A stretch of 64,000 bases of DNA from Physcomitrium patens (Eukaryota > Streptophyta > Bryopsida > Funariales > Funariaceae), in NCBI RefSeq assembly GCF_000002425.4, contig NC_037254.1:9370408-9434407 (forward strand). The letters are read 5' to 3'. Shown in pieces: positions 11,790 through 23,800 of this stretch. The notes below the pieces were generated by a model. That model saw only the letters and a list, made by a program, of their open reading frames with translations, had not been told where the DNA came from and did no database searches. Made by a program: the position numbers and the translations under genes. Within the stretch, counting starts at the first letter, position 1; the number at the start of each line of letters is the position of its first letter.

Positions 11790-12850
11790 CTCATTTTCAT
11801 GCAAAACTTTTGATGATGTGCTTGCACGCCTCATTTAATATGTACATTGATGTTTTTTTAAATAATTATCAATCTTGTGGCTAGGTTTTCTACAATTTAA
11901 GCATAAGCCAAGTTTCTTTTTACTCTTTTATTCTTACTCCGAAAGAAGTTTGAAGCGAACTGCATCAATCTACATATCTTCTACTTTCAAATGTTCATTA
12001 TAATTGAATGGTGAAGAAGTCGCAAAATAATTGATATATACATGTGACGTAATTGAAGAATATTTATCTTGTCATCATTGAAATAAATGGTTATTGTACT
12101 TTACAACTTAACTAATGGCTTCATTGAGTATTTGAGGATCTGGCATAAATAACAATAAGTCCTTGACATTATCTCTTAATCTCCAATGAAATTGGTTCAT
12201 CAATGCATCTTCTCTCCAATTTATATCATATGCTAATTTTAAAGAATTTGAAGCATATATTGATACAAAATATGTTCTTTGTCAAAGGCTTTGAATTTTA
12301 GTTGTTGAAGAATGAACCTTATCATATTCACCAAATACTTTTGAAAATGCTACCAAAAATGATTTAAAATTGTGCAATATAGGAAAATTCTTTTCAAATA
12401 ATGGAGCAAATCAAGATAAAGCTTGACTTGAGAATAATGTTTTAACCAACCAATACGAGATACTTCAGTGGAATATTATTGAGATTGAAGCAAGGTGATT
12501 AGTTGTACTTTATTTACAAAGCCACAAAATTTTGAATAGGTGGCATCAAACTTTTTTAGAAGGCCGATCCTTAGTTCTTTTGTTGTTATTATTGACAAAT
12601 TATTGCCTTAAATGCATGTACCTTCTATGTTTATTGAAGCACATATAGTTGTTTGAAAATTTGGAATCTTTATTATTATTTGATGTGGGGGTTGAAGTAT
12701 TCCAACTCTTTGACCATTATGTATGATCATATATAGTTCTTCATTTTGCTACAACAAAGTCTTTGTCCTGATCTTCAATGCTTCAAGCACATTCATAATA
12801 GAATCTAATTTGATCTCTTTAGAGTCTATCATATTGACTTTTCTATCTCA
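11790..12850 (-). pseudogene. gag relic of element B
   Basis: No long ORF survives. The position between the 5' LTR and the protease, with short stretches resembling the gag of element A on the minus strand, supports gag. The zinc-knuckle region around 11880 is badly eroded. Confidence 0.55.
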
Positions 12851-13080
12851 TCTCATAGAAAATCAAAGAAATATATGCATTTAAAGGAAATAAGATATAA
12901 AATATGATCTATGGTATTAAAAAAAAAAACAAAAGAATATTAAAAAGAGAATAATATTAATCTAAGGGAGGATAATCTGCAATCTCTAGAATACTATAGT
13001 ACTTCTAAGAAGAGAAGTAATCTACTCTTTGTCAAGAAAGATCAAGCTTCTAATATTATTTTATGGCATTCTCAACAAAC

Positions 13081-13531
13081 TGTTACGAACCGTATATAAG
13101 ATAAGGATTCAAGATCGAGAAATGAAGTTAACTCGACATTAGAACAATAATTGGATATAAAGTAAAAAGGTTCTAACTAGACCACAAGAAATAAGTTGTC
13201 GAGACTGAGGATCCCATTAGCCTTGACTCTTATGTATACTAAGTCCTAGGAAGCTTCTTTAGAAGTTTTCATGAAGCTTAGAAACAAAGCAAGCCTAAGA
13301 TCCTTCTTTGACAACTTCATAAATCATCTAAAGCCTCCTAGAATCTTCTAGGATCTCCTATGACCTTGAAGAAATTTCTTAAAATCTATTAGAATCTTTT
13401 GGAATCTTCTTAGAACCTACTAGAATCTTTTGGAACTTTTTGGAACCTTCTAGGATCTACAAAAACCATCTTAGAACCTTTTAGAACCTCATAGAACCTT
13501 CTTGATCTTCTTCAATTGTATGTCCAAGACA
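13081..13531 (-). repeat. 5' LTR of element B with GAA/TTC repeat array
   Basis: The LTR is bounded by tgttac at 13081 and agaca at 13531, giving the minus-strand form TGTCT...GTAACA. Units of 10 bp (TAGAATCTTT, TGGAATCTTC, TAGAACCTTT and similar) fill 13390-13515, preceded by GAATCTTCTAGGA at 13341-13353. The segment just left of 13081 is where the primer-binding site should be. Confidence 0.82.
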
Positions 13532-14198
13532 CTAATATTTGAATTTGATCATATTTGTACAAATATCATTTCCATTAATTATTGATGATAATAACTTGCT
13601 ACTCAAATCTACATATTGGAGGAACTTGAAAATTAGACATCATTGAAGTTCGTTAGATTTTTTTTTTGTTGTTTATTTTTTTTTTTTTTTTGAACATTGG
13701 TATTTAGAAGCGGCAATTTTACCATGAAACTTTAGAATGTAGACATAAAGATTGAAAAGAAAGAATGATAATTTTTTTCAAGTCTTTTATAAAAGAACCA
13801 TAAATAAAAGCATTTTACACTTAACTTTTTTCATTCTACTCTAGGTGCATTTCACACCCTTCAATAATCATCTTTCTTTATTTTATAATAAAAGTTAAGA
13901 TATTATTATTAAACATAGATTTATATAAAGATTTTATGAGAATTAAGTCATTTTATCATTTTATTGTTTTATATTAATATTTTTTTATCTTTATAATTAT
14001 ATTTATAATTTTTTATTATTTTCATATTCTATTTGGAATATATTACATTAAATAGAAGTTTTTTTTGGAATTTTAGAAATATTTTCAACTACAACAAGAA
14101 TTTCTATATAAAAATTTAATTATAAGAATTTTATTTCCTACTTTTATATGAAATTTTTTATATTTAATTTCATATATATACATATTTTAGTTTATATG

Positions 14199-14254
<56 letters not shown>

Positions 14255-14439
14255 ATTAATAGAAATACATAAATATAGAATATTTTTATTAAAATAATAT
14301 AGCATTATAATTTAACTAATTAAGTTATATACATCCATTTTTATTTTATAGGTACTATATAATTTTGCTAAAATATTTGAGTTATAAGATTTTATTGAAA
14401 TTTTATGGAGGTACAATTTTGACACTTACAAGATTATTC
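13532..14439. other. AT-rich spacer with (TA)n tract
   Basis: The stretch has no ORF of note. It contains a T tract (13661-13691 with interruptions) and an uninterrupted TA microsatellite at about 14204-14249. It may include the 5' end of the Helitron that follows, but I see no clear TC terminus. Confidence 0.5.
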
Positions 14440-17400
14440 TAATTGTCTAGTAGAACTTGTATTATTATGAACATTTCAGCTTCAACAATGAATCAAAGAG
14501 TAATTACTCAAAAATAATTTAGGAAACATGAAAAAACACAAAGAGAAGTTGAAATAGTTATAAGTACTAAAGCCATATATAATCTAGGAAAGATGAACGT
14601 TTTGCATCTTCGTTATAATACAATGTGTTGGTTTGATGAATATATAGCTCTATTGCCAAAATAATTGTCATTATTTGGACAATATTATTGTCAAGGGAAA
14701 GTTTTTCTACCATCTCTATGTTCTCCGCCTTTACTTTTGAGATGCTTATTCAAAGACTAAGATGCAAGAGTAAGAGAATTCCAAAAAAAAATCCATCAGT
14801 ACAATACTATGCATGCATTTATATACTTAGGTACAAATATTGATTGATTTGTGCTTCAAAGAAATGTTCCATATATTTTTAGAATAAATAGAGAGTTGTG
14901 CCATTTAGCAAGAGCTTATTACCAGAAGTAGGTATCAACCCAACTTATGTACAACTTTATATCTATGATGCATCATTTATACAAGATAGAAGAATGAGAT
15001 GTAATTGTGGTTTATTGATCTAAACTATGTCGAAAATTGGCAAAATTTTGAAGAAGAATAATCCATTCATTGGATTATATAGATAAGCACATAAAAATAT
15101 TATTTTAGAAATAAAATGAAGGAGTAGTAGAAGTAGATCTTACTATTTTTTTGCACTTTATGAATTAGAGTAATAAATGTTGATCTTATCTTTCTACTAC
15201 TTTGAAGAAATTACTATTAAATTGTTTGGAGATGGATCAAAGCATAATATATTTTATGATATTATTATTTGCCTACATAGCAATAGACTATTAGCAAGGA
15301 TTCATGAGGCTCATCTTGCTTATTTGTCCCTTCATTATATTCTCTTTTTTCCATATAGAACCTTTGAATGACATCTTAACCTAAGAGTACAAAATGTAGT
15401 GATGGACATTTTGTTTTTTAGCCGTTCATTTTCTAAGAATGCATTAAGTGGTACATGATCCAAATGACAAGGCAATTGTAATTTTAAAACATGCTAAAAG
15501 ATAAAAGTCAACATTAACTTTATTTTTTGACACATGTATAGTAATAATAGTGGTAAGACAATGTATACATGAGCAATTTTCACAATGTTTTGTTTAACAT
15601 GAGACAAAGAAAACATAGACATTAAGAAATTATGGTTTTTATATTAAAAAATTTATATTTTATAAATTTAGCAATAAAAAAAGATATTATTTAAGACTAT
15701 TATTAATCCATGTTAAAGATCCATAATTATTTGACCACTTAAAGATTATTCATAGAATTTTTCATCCAATAATTTAAAGTATATGTGAAGCTTTAAAATT
15801 GCTTCAAGATGATAGAAAGTAGCAACAATATTTAGAAGAGACATGAAGAATACAAACTAGATTTCAATTGAGGAAATTATTCATTATTTTGCTACTACAT
15901 GGAAATTTGCTAAATCCATTAAATTTATAAAAGTGTTTTTGGAAAAGCATCTTAGATGATCTCAATACTCATTTATAAAGAGAACATGGAATTATGAATC
16001 CAACAAAGGAAAAAATTAATGATTTTGATCTTTTTTATTACTAGAGAGAAGAAATATTGTTGATTCTACATTTGAGATTCTACTAGATCATAACAAAGAT
16101 TTTTTTTTTTCAATTACTAAGAATTTTGATGATATTAAATTTATTTGCCAAACTTTGTTTATTATTTGGGATGAACTTTTAATACAATATTGTTATTATC
16201 TTGACGTAGTTGATCATTCTTTTAAAGATATTTGGAATAGTGATGGCTTATTTGGAGAAGCTATAATAGTTTTTGGTAGAGATTTTTGTCAAATATTACC
16301 AATAATTATGAAAGAAATTTAAGAAGAAATTGTCGTAACATCTTTTTGACATTCAACACTTTGGCCTCAAATAAAAATTTATAAATTAAAAAAAAACATG
16401 AGATTGAATTTAGGATAACTTCAAAAAAATATTATATTTTTTAATTGGCTTCTTCAGATATAGATTGCATACACACATTATATATATAGATGGTGGTGCA
16501 TTTGAATTTTTTATGGTTACATTATCATTGACTAATATTTCTATTTAAAAATGATATAAATTTATTGTCTAATAATATAGTTATGCTTCTTGATTAATAA
16601 TTAATATTTTTAATTGATGTTATTTATCAAAGGTTGATAGAAGATAATGTAGCAAACGATGCCTTCTTTAGAAATAAAATCATTTTATTTGCATGAAATG
16701 ATGATGTAGAGGATATTAATGAAAATATTATGGCCGTATTTTCTAGAGAAGAACATGAATATCTAAGCATCAATGCAGTTGGTATTAAAGATGGTATCGA
16801 TGTTAATAATGTTTATCTAATCAAATTCATCAAATTGCTTAATCCATCCGGAATATCTAGATGAAGGCTTTGTCTTAAGATTGAGACTCTGATGATGCAA
16901 CTAAGAAATATTGCTCCTTACAAGGACTTTACAATAGAATCCAATCAATAATTATATAACTAATGGATTGAGCTCTTGAAGCAAGAATTCTTATAAGAAA
17001 ATTTACTAAAAACTTGGTGTTCATTTCACAAATTACATTAACTTCTAGAACAAAAGAACTTCTATTCATTCTAAAGAGAAAGCAATTTCTAATTTATCTT
17101 GCATTTACAATAATAATAAATAAATTCTAAAAACAATCAATGAAACACATTGATTTAGATCTATGAAAACCTATTTTTTTCCATAGTCAATTATATGTTG
17201 TACTTTCTCAATGCACTTCTTTTCTTTTTATCAAGATTCTTCTTCTTAGAAATGACAATTTCAATTCCATGTTAAATATTTTTTTTTCAAAAGCTTTATT
17301 TAGATAAATATTAGTAGTTTATTTTTTTTATTTTTTTATTATAACTGATTTATTTATTAAATTTAATACATCTTTGAATGACTTAATATACTTTTTATGA

Positions 17401-18027
17401 TTTTTTAATGTAATTTAATGGTTTTTTTAATATTTTCACAAGTAATTCCTTAAACAAAACTAACTACTTTTTTTGCATATTATCCATGATAAGGGCACGG
17501 ATTTACCTATCCAACTTCTTAGTTGAAAGCTCTATTATGTATTTTATTTCTTTCTATTTATATTGTATTATATTATATTTATATTTGAAAAATATTCTTT
17601 GGCTCAAAAAATGCTTTATTTGAATCTTACTTCCGATGACAACAACATGAATTTATCTAGAATGTATAATTTAATATTAATTTATAATATTAATATATAA
17701 TTTGATATAATATTTTTAATATATTTAATTTTATTATATTATATAAATTCATATATATACATATATATAAATATATAATATGATAATATCATCTTTTAAT
17801 AAATTAAATATTATTATTATTATATTAATAAATCTTATAATAATAATATTAATAGAGCTTAATTACATAATATTATGCAAATTACATGGATTCAACTAGA
17901 AGTTATAATATTATAATATCTATTTGAATTTTATACGAATTATAAATTATATAAATTTGTAAATTATGTAGCAACAAATATGCTTTGAAAAATATGTTAT
18001 TTGTGACAACAACATGGGTTCATCTAG
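14440..18027 (+). mobile_element. Cryptic degenerate Helitron (Rep/helicase relic)
   Basis: Read across many stops, the plus strand gives a Helitron transposase. MNVLHLRYNTMCWFDE (about 14593) is the Cys-rich N-terminal region and QLYIYDASF (about 14952) follows. YDIIICLHSNRLLARI and HEAHLAYLSLHYILFFPY (15256-15358) match the helitron-like N-terminal domain. The helicase half is seen as RYYLRLLLIHVKDP (15685), then IIWDELLIQ (16167, Walker B), VFGRDFCQILP (16272), LNPSGISR (16840) and a PIFFHSQLYVVLSQC end (17173). The central Rep catalytic segment and the Walker A segment are absent. Two candidate 3' tails end in CTAG at 17660 and 18027. Family confidence is high, boundaries are not. Confidence 0.83.
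17638..18027 (+). repeat. Two Helitron-like 3' tails
   Basis: The phrases gacaacaacatgaatttatctag (ending 17660) and gacaacaacatgggttcatctag (ending 18027) are nearly identical, and both end in CTAG, the usual CTRR end of Helitrons. Plant Helitrons often end with a GC hairpin before ggttcatctag. Here the hairpin would have decayed by C-to-T and G-to-A changes. The second tail may belong to this copy or to a nested non-autonomous relative. Confidence 0.5.
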
Positions 18028-18953
18028 TGTATATATAGAATCAAAAGATTTGCTAAAGACAAAGAATATGGTGATTTTATTAATACTTATAATTTTTTAT
18101 AAAGAATATTAATATAGTAATTTATGGATAGTAGTTTGTGATAACTTATCAAATAAAAAAGTAATTGATAATTACTCATATCTGGCACAATCCTATTGAT
18201 TTATCAACATTGGTATATTTTTTAGATGCAATTCTTTAATTTTTGTCAAATCAAGTTATATAATGGGAGCCTTTGAGTATGTCTAATTTTTTTTTAAAAA
18301 AGACACGATAAAATTTAAAAGATTAGAAATGCCTTATATTTTATAAATGCTAATAATAAAAAATAATATAGAATTTAGATATTTTGAAAACCCTTAAACA
18401 TAATGTAAGTACAAAGTGAACATATTTTATTATTGATGTTACAATATTTTTGTTAAAACTGAAATATTTTCAAATCCATAATATAAATATATATGTTTAC
18501 ATATTTGGAAATTAGCAGTGCTTAAACAATTTCAAACAACTCCCTTTCAAAAAAATGATATTAATAATTAGTGAATGAAGAATTTTTTAATTTCTGTCAC
18601 TGGAAACAAATATTCTTTCTAGACCAACATAATCAATGTTACTATGTCAAAAAAATGCATGATGAATACAAAGAAATAAAACAGTAATAGTGGTTTTTGA
18701 GACAAGTCTTGTAAAAACAATTGTATAGGAAGAATGTTACTAGATGAAATGATATGTAATATAAGTAAAATGATATGATTTTTTTTATAATCAATTTACA
18801 TAAATAAAATATAATATAATTGAATTTTATGATTCAAATATATTAGAAAATATGCATCATATTAATACTGTAAGAAAATATCTTTCTATATTATTATACC
18901 AATATTGACATGATACATATTTTCTAAAATAAGATTATATATAATAAACCTCC

Positions 18954-19001
<48 letters not shown>

Positions 19002-19349
19002 CTAGTTTTCGTTGATTTGAGGTTACTAACCTCATCTAGTGAAACAACTAGCAGTCTCATATTATTTGAGACAATATACAGTTTATATTTGTGCATGCAT
19101 TGTTGACTTCAAATTCCAATCCAAATGACTCTCTCATATACACACAGTTATGAATCAATCTCAACACGATTTCATCCAAATATCCACACTTATATCCTTT
19201 TTATTCTCTATTATATCGCCCTTTGACAAAAATCAAGAGGCATGTATTGTTACGTGAATTTTTCTTATTCAAATTCATATATATATATATATATATATAT
19301 CATACTATCAATTTAATACCCTTCTTTGGATTTGATTCAATTATTTATA

Positions 19350-19393
<44 letters not shown>

Positions 19394-19423
19394 ATTTAAT
19401 ACCCTCCTTTGACTCAATTATTT

Positions 19424-19468
<45 letters not shown>

Positions 19469-19557
19469 ATGTATTGGAGGTCCTATTCTAGTGCTGATGA
19501 TGGTTCTCATTGAGAAAGATGAGCCAACACTTCATTATAGTAATAGTAGTTGGTTCT
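18028..19557. other. AT-rich intergenic stretch with TA microsatellites
   Basis: I see no coding potential. TA arrays occur at about 18957-18999, 19278-19300, 19356-19391 and 19431-19464. The last three are separated by repeated copies of a caatttaatacccT/CctttG sequence, so this is an imperfect tandem repeat of roughly 100 bp carrying the microsatellite. Confidence 0.65.
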
Positions 19558-19829
19558 TGTTGAGATCATTAAATGTAGTCGGTGCTCTCTATAATATTTA
19601 CTGTAGAATATAATAATTACCATAGCTACAGTATTTAGAGTCTAGTGGAGAAGTATTGTTTATCCTCTCCTCTTTTCTTTTCTTGTATACGAGACACAAT
19701 CAGATCAATAGATTTTTGAGTGTGAAGCTCTCTCTCTTTAGAAACCCTCTTATGTGTATGAATTACTACTAGTCTTGTGTCTGTATATGACTTACTATTA
19801 CTCTTGTGTCTTTCTAAACATTGTCAACA
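19558..19829 (+). repeat. 5' LTR of element D
   Basis: The LTR starts TGTTGAGATC and ends GTCAACA. It shares with the 3' LTR a tactgta...tacagta palindromic block, the ctagtggagaagtattg block and a CT-rich segment. Confidence 0.93.
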
Positions 19830-19846
19830 CGTTATCAGCACGATTC
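19830..19846 (+). other. Primer-binding-site candidate of element D
   Basis: The sequence cgttatcagcacgattc directly abuts the 5' LTR, where the minus-strand primer site lies. It resembles the tatcag core of initiator-tRNA-Met sites of copia elements but is not identical to it. Confidence 0.6.
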
Positions 19847-20360
19847 CCTTCTATACACTATCACAATTTTTTGCTCTAGTCTTTGACTCTTCAAACCTGT
19901 TGCTACCCTTGCTAAATGTTTGCTTCATGATCTTATTCTTTTTGCTGGCCCCTCACACATTAGCTGCTTGCTTAGAGTACTTGTTCCATTCTTTGCCTTT
20001 CTTGCTCTGAATACTTGATTTAGCCCAACTCCACCCTTTGCTTGTTCCCTGCTCCCTGCTGCGCCCCACGCCTGTCGTCAAACTGCTACCAAAAAGTCGC
20101 TGAATCCACCACCGCCGTAGTTGTCCGTCACTGCTGTCCGCTACTGCCTGCCGCCACCCACCGCCGCTGCCACCCTGCTGCCCTACTATTGCCTACTGCC
20201 GCCAACTTATTGGTGTTCTGCTACCTTAATCCACAACTCTCTCTAAATATATATATATATATAAGTTCAAGTTTATCATTTTATTTGACTTTATATTTTA
20301 AGGTACGTTTTACTCAACTTTTCTACTTGATTTCGTATTTTCTTTACAGATATATTTATA
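19847..20360 (+). other. Untranslated leader of element D
   Basis: The leader holds a conspicuously GC-rich block (about 20040-20215) rich in ccgcc/ctgcc triplets inside otherwise AT-rich sequence, then a short TA tract near 20246. It precedes the gag start at 20361. The open frame across the block is probably not a gene. Confidence 0.6.
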
Positions 20361-21250
20361 ATGAGTGCTTCAACATCTTCAACTACTTTTACTATGGTTC
20401 CAACTATTATCAATGCATCCCAATATTTTCAAGCTCTTTTATTTTCACCATTGACTGTGGATGGAAACAATTATGTATTATGGGTAAAAATGGCAAAAGC
20501 AAATTTATTTGCAGAACAACTCTCGAATGCCATTATGTTTGAAGAATCTCCTACAACAAGTATTTCTATATCTCCTGCTATTCATTGGAAAGTACTTCTT
20601 TTCCTTCGTCGTCATCTTGTACTTGTATTACAACATCAATATTTAGAAATGGAAGATCCTGCAGAACTTTGGAAGAATCTTAAATCTAGGTTTGATCATC
20701 AAAAGACCATTTTTCTTCCACATGCACATCATAATTGGACACATTTACGTGTCTTGGATTTTTCAAATTTAAATGCTTTCAATAGTGAAATATATGGTAT
20801 TATCTCACAATTACGATTATGTAAACAAAGCATTTCTGAAGAAGAAATGATTGAGAAAATTTTCTCTACATTTCCTCCTGTATCTACTGTACTTGCACAA
20901 TACTACAAGAACATGAAATTTCAGAGTCATTCTGATCTTATGTCCTATCTATTTCTTGTGGAGAAGCAAAATGAACTACTCTTGCGTAATGCGGAAGCTC
21001 ATCCTATTGGAACTACAGTTCCAAAATCTCATGCACTTAATATTTCAAAGTCTAAGAAGAATTTATATAAACATGAGAAACGTACTCATAAGTATCAGGG
21101 TAGTCATAGTCAAGACCATTTCTACCCATATGGAAAGAATAAACGTTCTACTATTAATTATAGTAGAAAATAAACAATCCGAGATGCGTTCTTGCCATAA
21201 GTATGGAATGATTGGATATTTAGCATATGCATGCCATACTTCATAACATT
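20361..21250 (+). pseudogene. copia gag of element D
   Basis: A frame of 270 codons (20361-21173) encodes a UBN2-type copia gag: LTVDGNNYVLWVKMAKANLF near the start, then PAELWKNLKSRFDHQK and the YLFLVEKQNELLLRN end. After a frame shift near 21170, the CCHC knuckle reads CHKYGMIGYLAYAC, with the second Cys changed to Tyr. ATG at 20361 is the natural start because it is the first in frame and matches gag N-termini in length. Confidence 0.85.
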
Positions 21251-21258
21251 TTAATAAA

Positions 21259-22536
21259 ATGTTCCAAGAAAATAAGAAATTAGAAGCTGAGACTCGTGAA
21301 GTTCATATCATGGATGCGTCCATGGATTCAATTGGTGTTGATCACTTAGAGGCTTATATGAATGATAGAACCTCTAATGATGAATCAAATGATGCGCTCA
21401 TTGATTCTGCAACAACACATACTATCTTACGAGATAGACAATTTTTTATTGAAAAATCTTCAACTTGACAAACTAAAAATATGACGACCATGGCTAGAAC
21501 AAATGCGCTTTGTTTCCAAGAGGGCATAGCAATGGTAAAATTACCTGCAGGTTCCATCATAAAATGTAAACATGCAATGTTTGTACCCTCAGCACCTCAG
21601 AGTTTGATCAGCTATCGAGATGTGTATGTTAATGGTTATCACCTCTCGACCACTGCTTTAAATAGAAAAGAGGTTTTGGTTCTTATGAAGAATCATAAAG
21701 TTATTGAAAAAGGTTTTGCTACAAAAGATGGTTTATACCGAATTATGATTCGGCCTCCCATTATATTTAATTTTACATCATCTATCTCAAAGATTCGTAT
21801 TTCTCTTTGGTATGGACGATTGGGACATCCAAGATCCACATTATTTAGAAAGATCATTCCATGTATAACTGAGCATAATTTAAAGCCTACAGATCTAGAT
21901 TCTATGGAATTATGTCATACATGAATACAAGGTAAAATGATTACTCGGCCCTCAATTTGAAAACTTCCACAAGAATTACCACCAATGCTTAAAAGATTAC
22001 ATGGTGATATTTGTGGTTTTATTAATCCAATATCACGACCATTTCGTTATTTTTTGGTCCTTGTTGATGCATCATATAAACAATCACATGTTTCATTATT
22101 ATCAACTCGAAACATGGTGTTTGCCAATCTTATATCTATACTATTCGCTTTCGAGCACATTCTCCTGATTATCCTATAAAAACATTGCATATGAATAATG
22201 CAAAAGAATTTGCATCAAAGTCTTTTGAAGACTATTGTATTGCAACAAGAATCGAGTTGACATATTGTGTTCCATATGAACATGCTCAAAATGGACTTGC
22301 AGAGTCATTTACAAAGCATATACAATTCATAACTTGGCCACTCTTCCTTCACGCAAATCTACTTACATCAATGTGGAGTCATGCAGTTTTATATGCTGCA
22401 GCATTAATATGCCTCCGCCCTTCTTCTCTTGAAATTGTTTCACCACATGAGTTCATTTCGGGTCGTATTTCAAATGTATCTTACTTACGAGTATTTGGTT
22501 GCCGTGCTTGGATTCCAGTACCAGAACCTCAACGGC
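21259..22536 (+). pseudogene. copia protease and first part of integrase, element D
   Basis: Protease is marked by DALIDSATTHTIL (near 21396). The pre-integrase segment reads LWYGRLGHPRSTLF (near 21807). The integrase core has LHGDICG with the first Asp (22000) and MNNAKEF (near 22191), where the usual Asp is Asn. ENG/AES follows as AQNGLAES near 22288. The region ends where the solo LTR begins. Single stops lie at 21466, 21922 and near 22178. Confidence 0.85.
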
Positions 22537-23098
22537 TGTCAAGGACAAGAACTCGATGAAAAAAATAATTCAGACAAGTGAGCCTTCACTCAAAGAGAGG
22601 TAACAAAATATATATAAATAAGTATATATATTGAAAGAGGAACTGGAATGGCTATTGCCAAAAGACAAGAAAACTAGAGACCCTTGAAACTAGACTAGAA
22701 GCAAGAAAGGAGTTGACAAGAGTGAAGAAGCCTTCACTCTTGTCTCTATATATACTATCTAACTAGGGGCTACATGGCGACGTTCTATAGGACCTCTAAT
22801 ATGTGTTGACTTTGTAGGACACATGCTTTGACTTACAAGGCAAGTTTTTCTACGTGTGGGCCACATAGTTAGCTTGATCTTCAAGCTAACAACATGTGTG
22901 GCACATGGCCAACTTGTTGACCACGTTTCTAATCCAAAAAGTCAATTAAAGACACCTATGAAGTCAAAGTAGCATCTAAAAAGTTTCTAAGAAGCTTCCA
23001 TATTAAATACTATAGAATTAACTTATTTTTACCTACTTTTACTTACTTCTACCTATTTCTATATGTAATTATTAGCTTACATGATTATGGCCGTGACA
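22537..23098 (-). repeat. Solo chromovirus LTR inserted in element D
   Basis: The 562-bp sequence is the reverse-oriented counterpart of the LTR at 5396-5943. It starts tgtcaaggac and ends gtgaca, and is flanked by identical ACGGC (22532-22536 and 23099-23103). No internal retrotransposon sequence is present, so LTR-LTR recombination removed the body after insertion. The 13-bp inverted repeat (22715-22744) and the TATA-like block are retained. Confidence 0.95.
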
Positions 23099-23103
23099 AC
23101 GGC

Positions 23104-23800
23104 GTACCATTGGAGCTCATCGACAAGAAGGCATATATGTTGGTTTTGATTCACCAAGCATTATTTGTATTGTTGATCCATCAACTAGCATATTATTACG
23201 TGCACGTTTGTAAAATTGTCGTTTTGAAGAAAATGTATTTTCATCTCTTCAAGGAAGAATATCCAATCAACAAAGAAATAAAGTACTCATATTTGAAGCA
23301 CTAGAAATATTTACAATGAATCCCGATCCTATGATATCTTTGATAGAAACTGAAGTTGCTAAGATTTTGCATTTAAAATGAATTACGGATGAAACACTTG
23401 ATGGCTTCAATGATGCACCTAGAATTACAAGAGTTCCTATTAATGAGGCTCAGAATGCACCTGCTCAGATTGCAGTGCAATTGACTACAATACCTCAAGT
23501 TATAACAACAACAACTAAAAAAACTCGAGGATTAGATAAGCAACCACTTAAGAAGAAAGCTATAAAATTAACTAATCCTTGTATTATTTCTTAAGAAATT
23601 GTCACTCATCTTGTAGGACTACCAATTCATGATGATATATCCATGCATAATGTACCTTCAATTCCTATGAAAAACAATCCTAGAATTGGAAGGAATAAGA
23701 ACAAGTTGAGTAAAGAATTATCTATTGTGTATTGTGCTACAGATGATATTTGGGATTGACCATCTATTATGGTAGATGAATCATTTGCATATATGATTAT
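23104..23800 (+). pseudogene. copia integrase C-terminal region, element D
   Basis: After the solo LTR the frame resumes with the conserved GIYVGFDSPS segment, which is typical just downstream of the integrase core. A long linker region before RT follows, with several stops. It contains a Pro/Thr-rich stretch near 23480-23560. Confidence 0.75.

Larger units (their letters stand above)
8620..13531 (-). mobile_element. Degenerate chromovirus with internal inversion (element B)
   Basis: On the minus strand the order is 5' LTR (13531-13081), gag (about 12850-11790), protease (11781-11401), start of RT (to about 11090), integrase (10815-9940), chromodomain (9927-9700), polypurine-like tract (agaggatgaagtga, just right of 9024) and 3' LTR (9024-about 8620). 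The RT core lies in the opposite orientation at 10812-11090 and RNase H is missing. Possible target duplications are ctaac (8614-8618) and ctaat (13532-13536), 4 of 5 bases matching. The start of the left LTR is approximate. Confidence 0.85.

Noticed and set aside
20042..20542. Plus-strand 166-codon frame in the copia D leader
   Set aside because: It overlaps the real gag in another frame and consists of Pro/Cys/Ala-rich triplet repeats, then hydrophobic low-complexity sequence.
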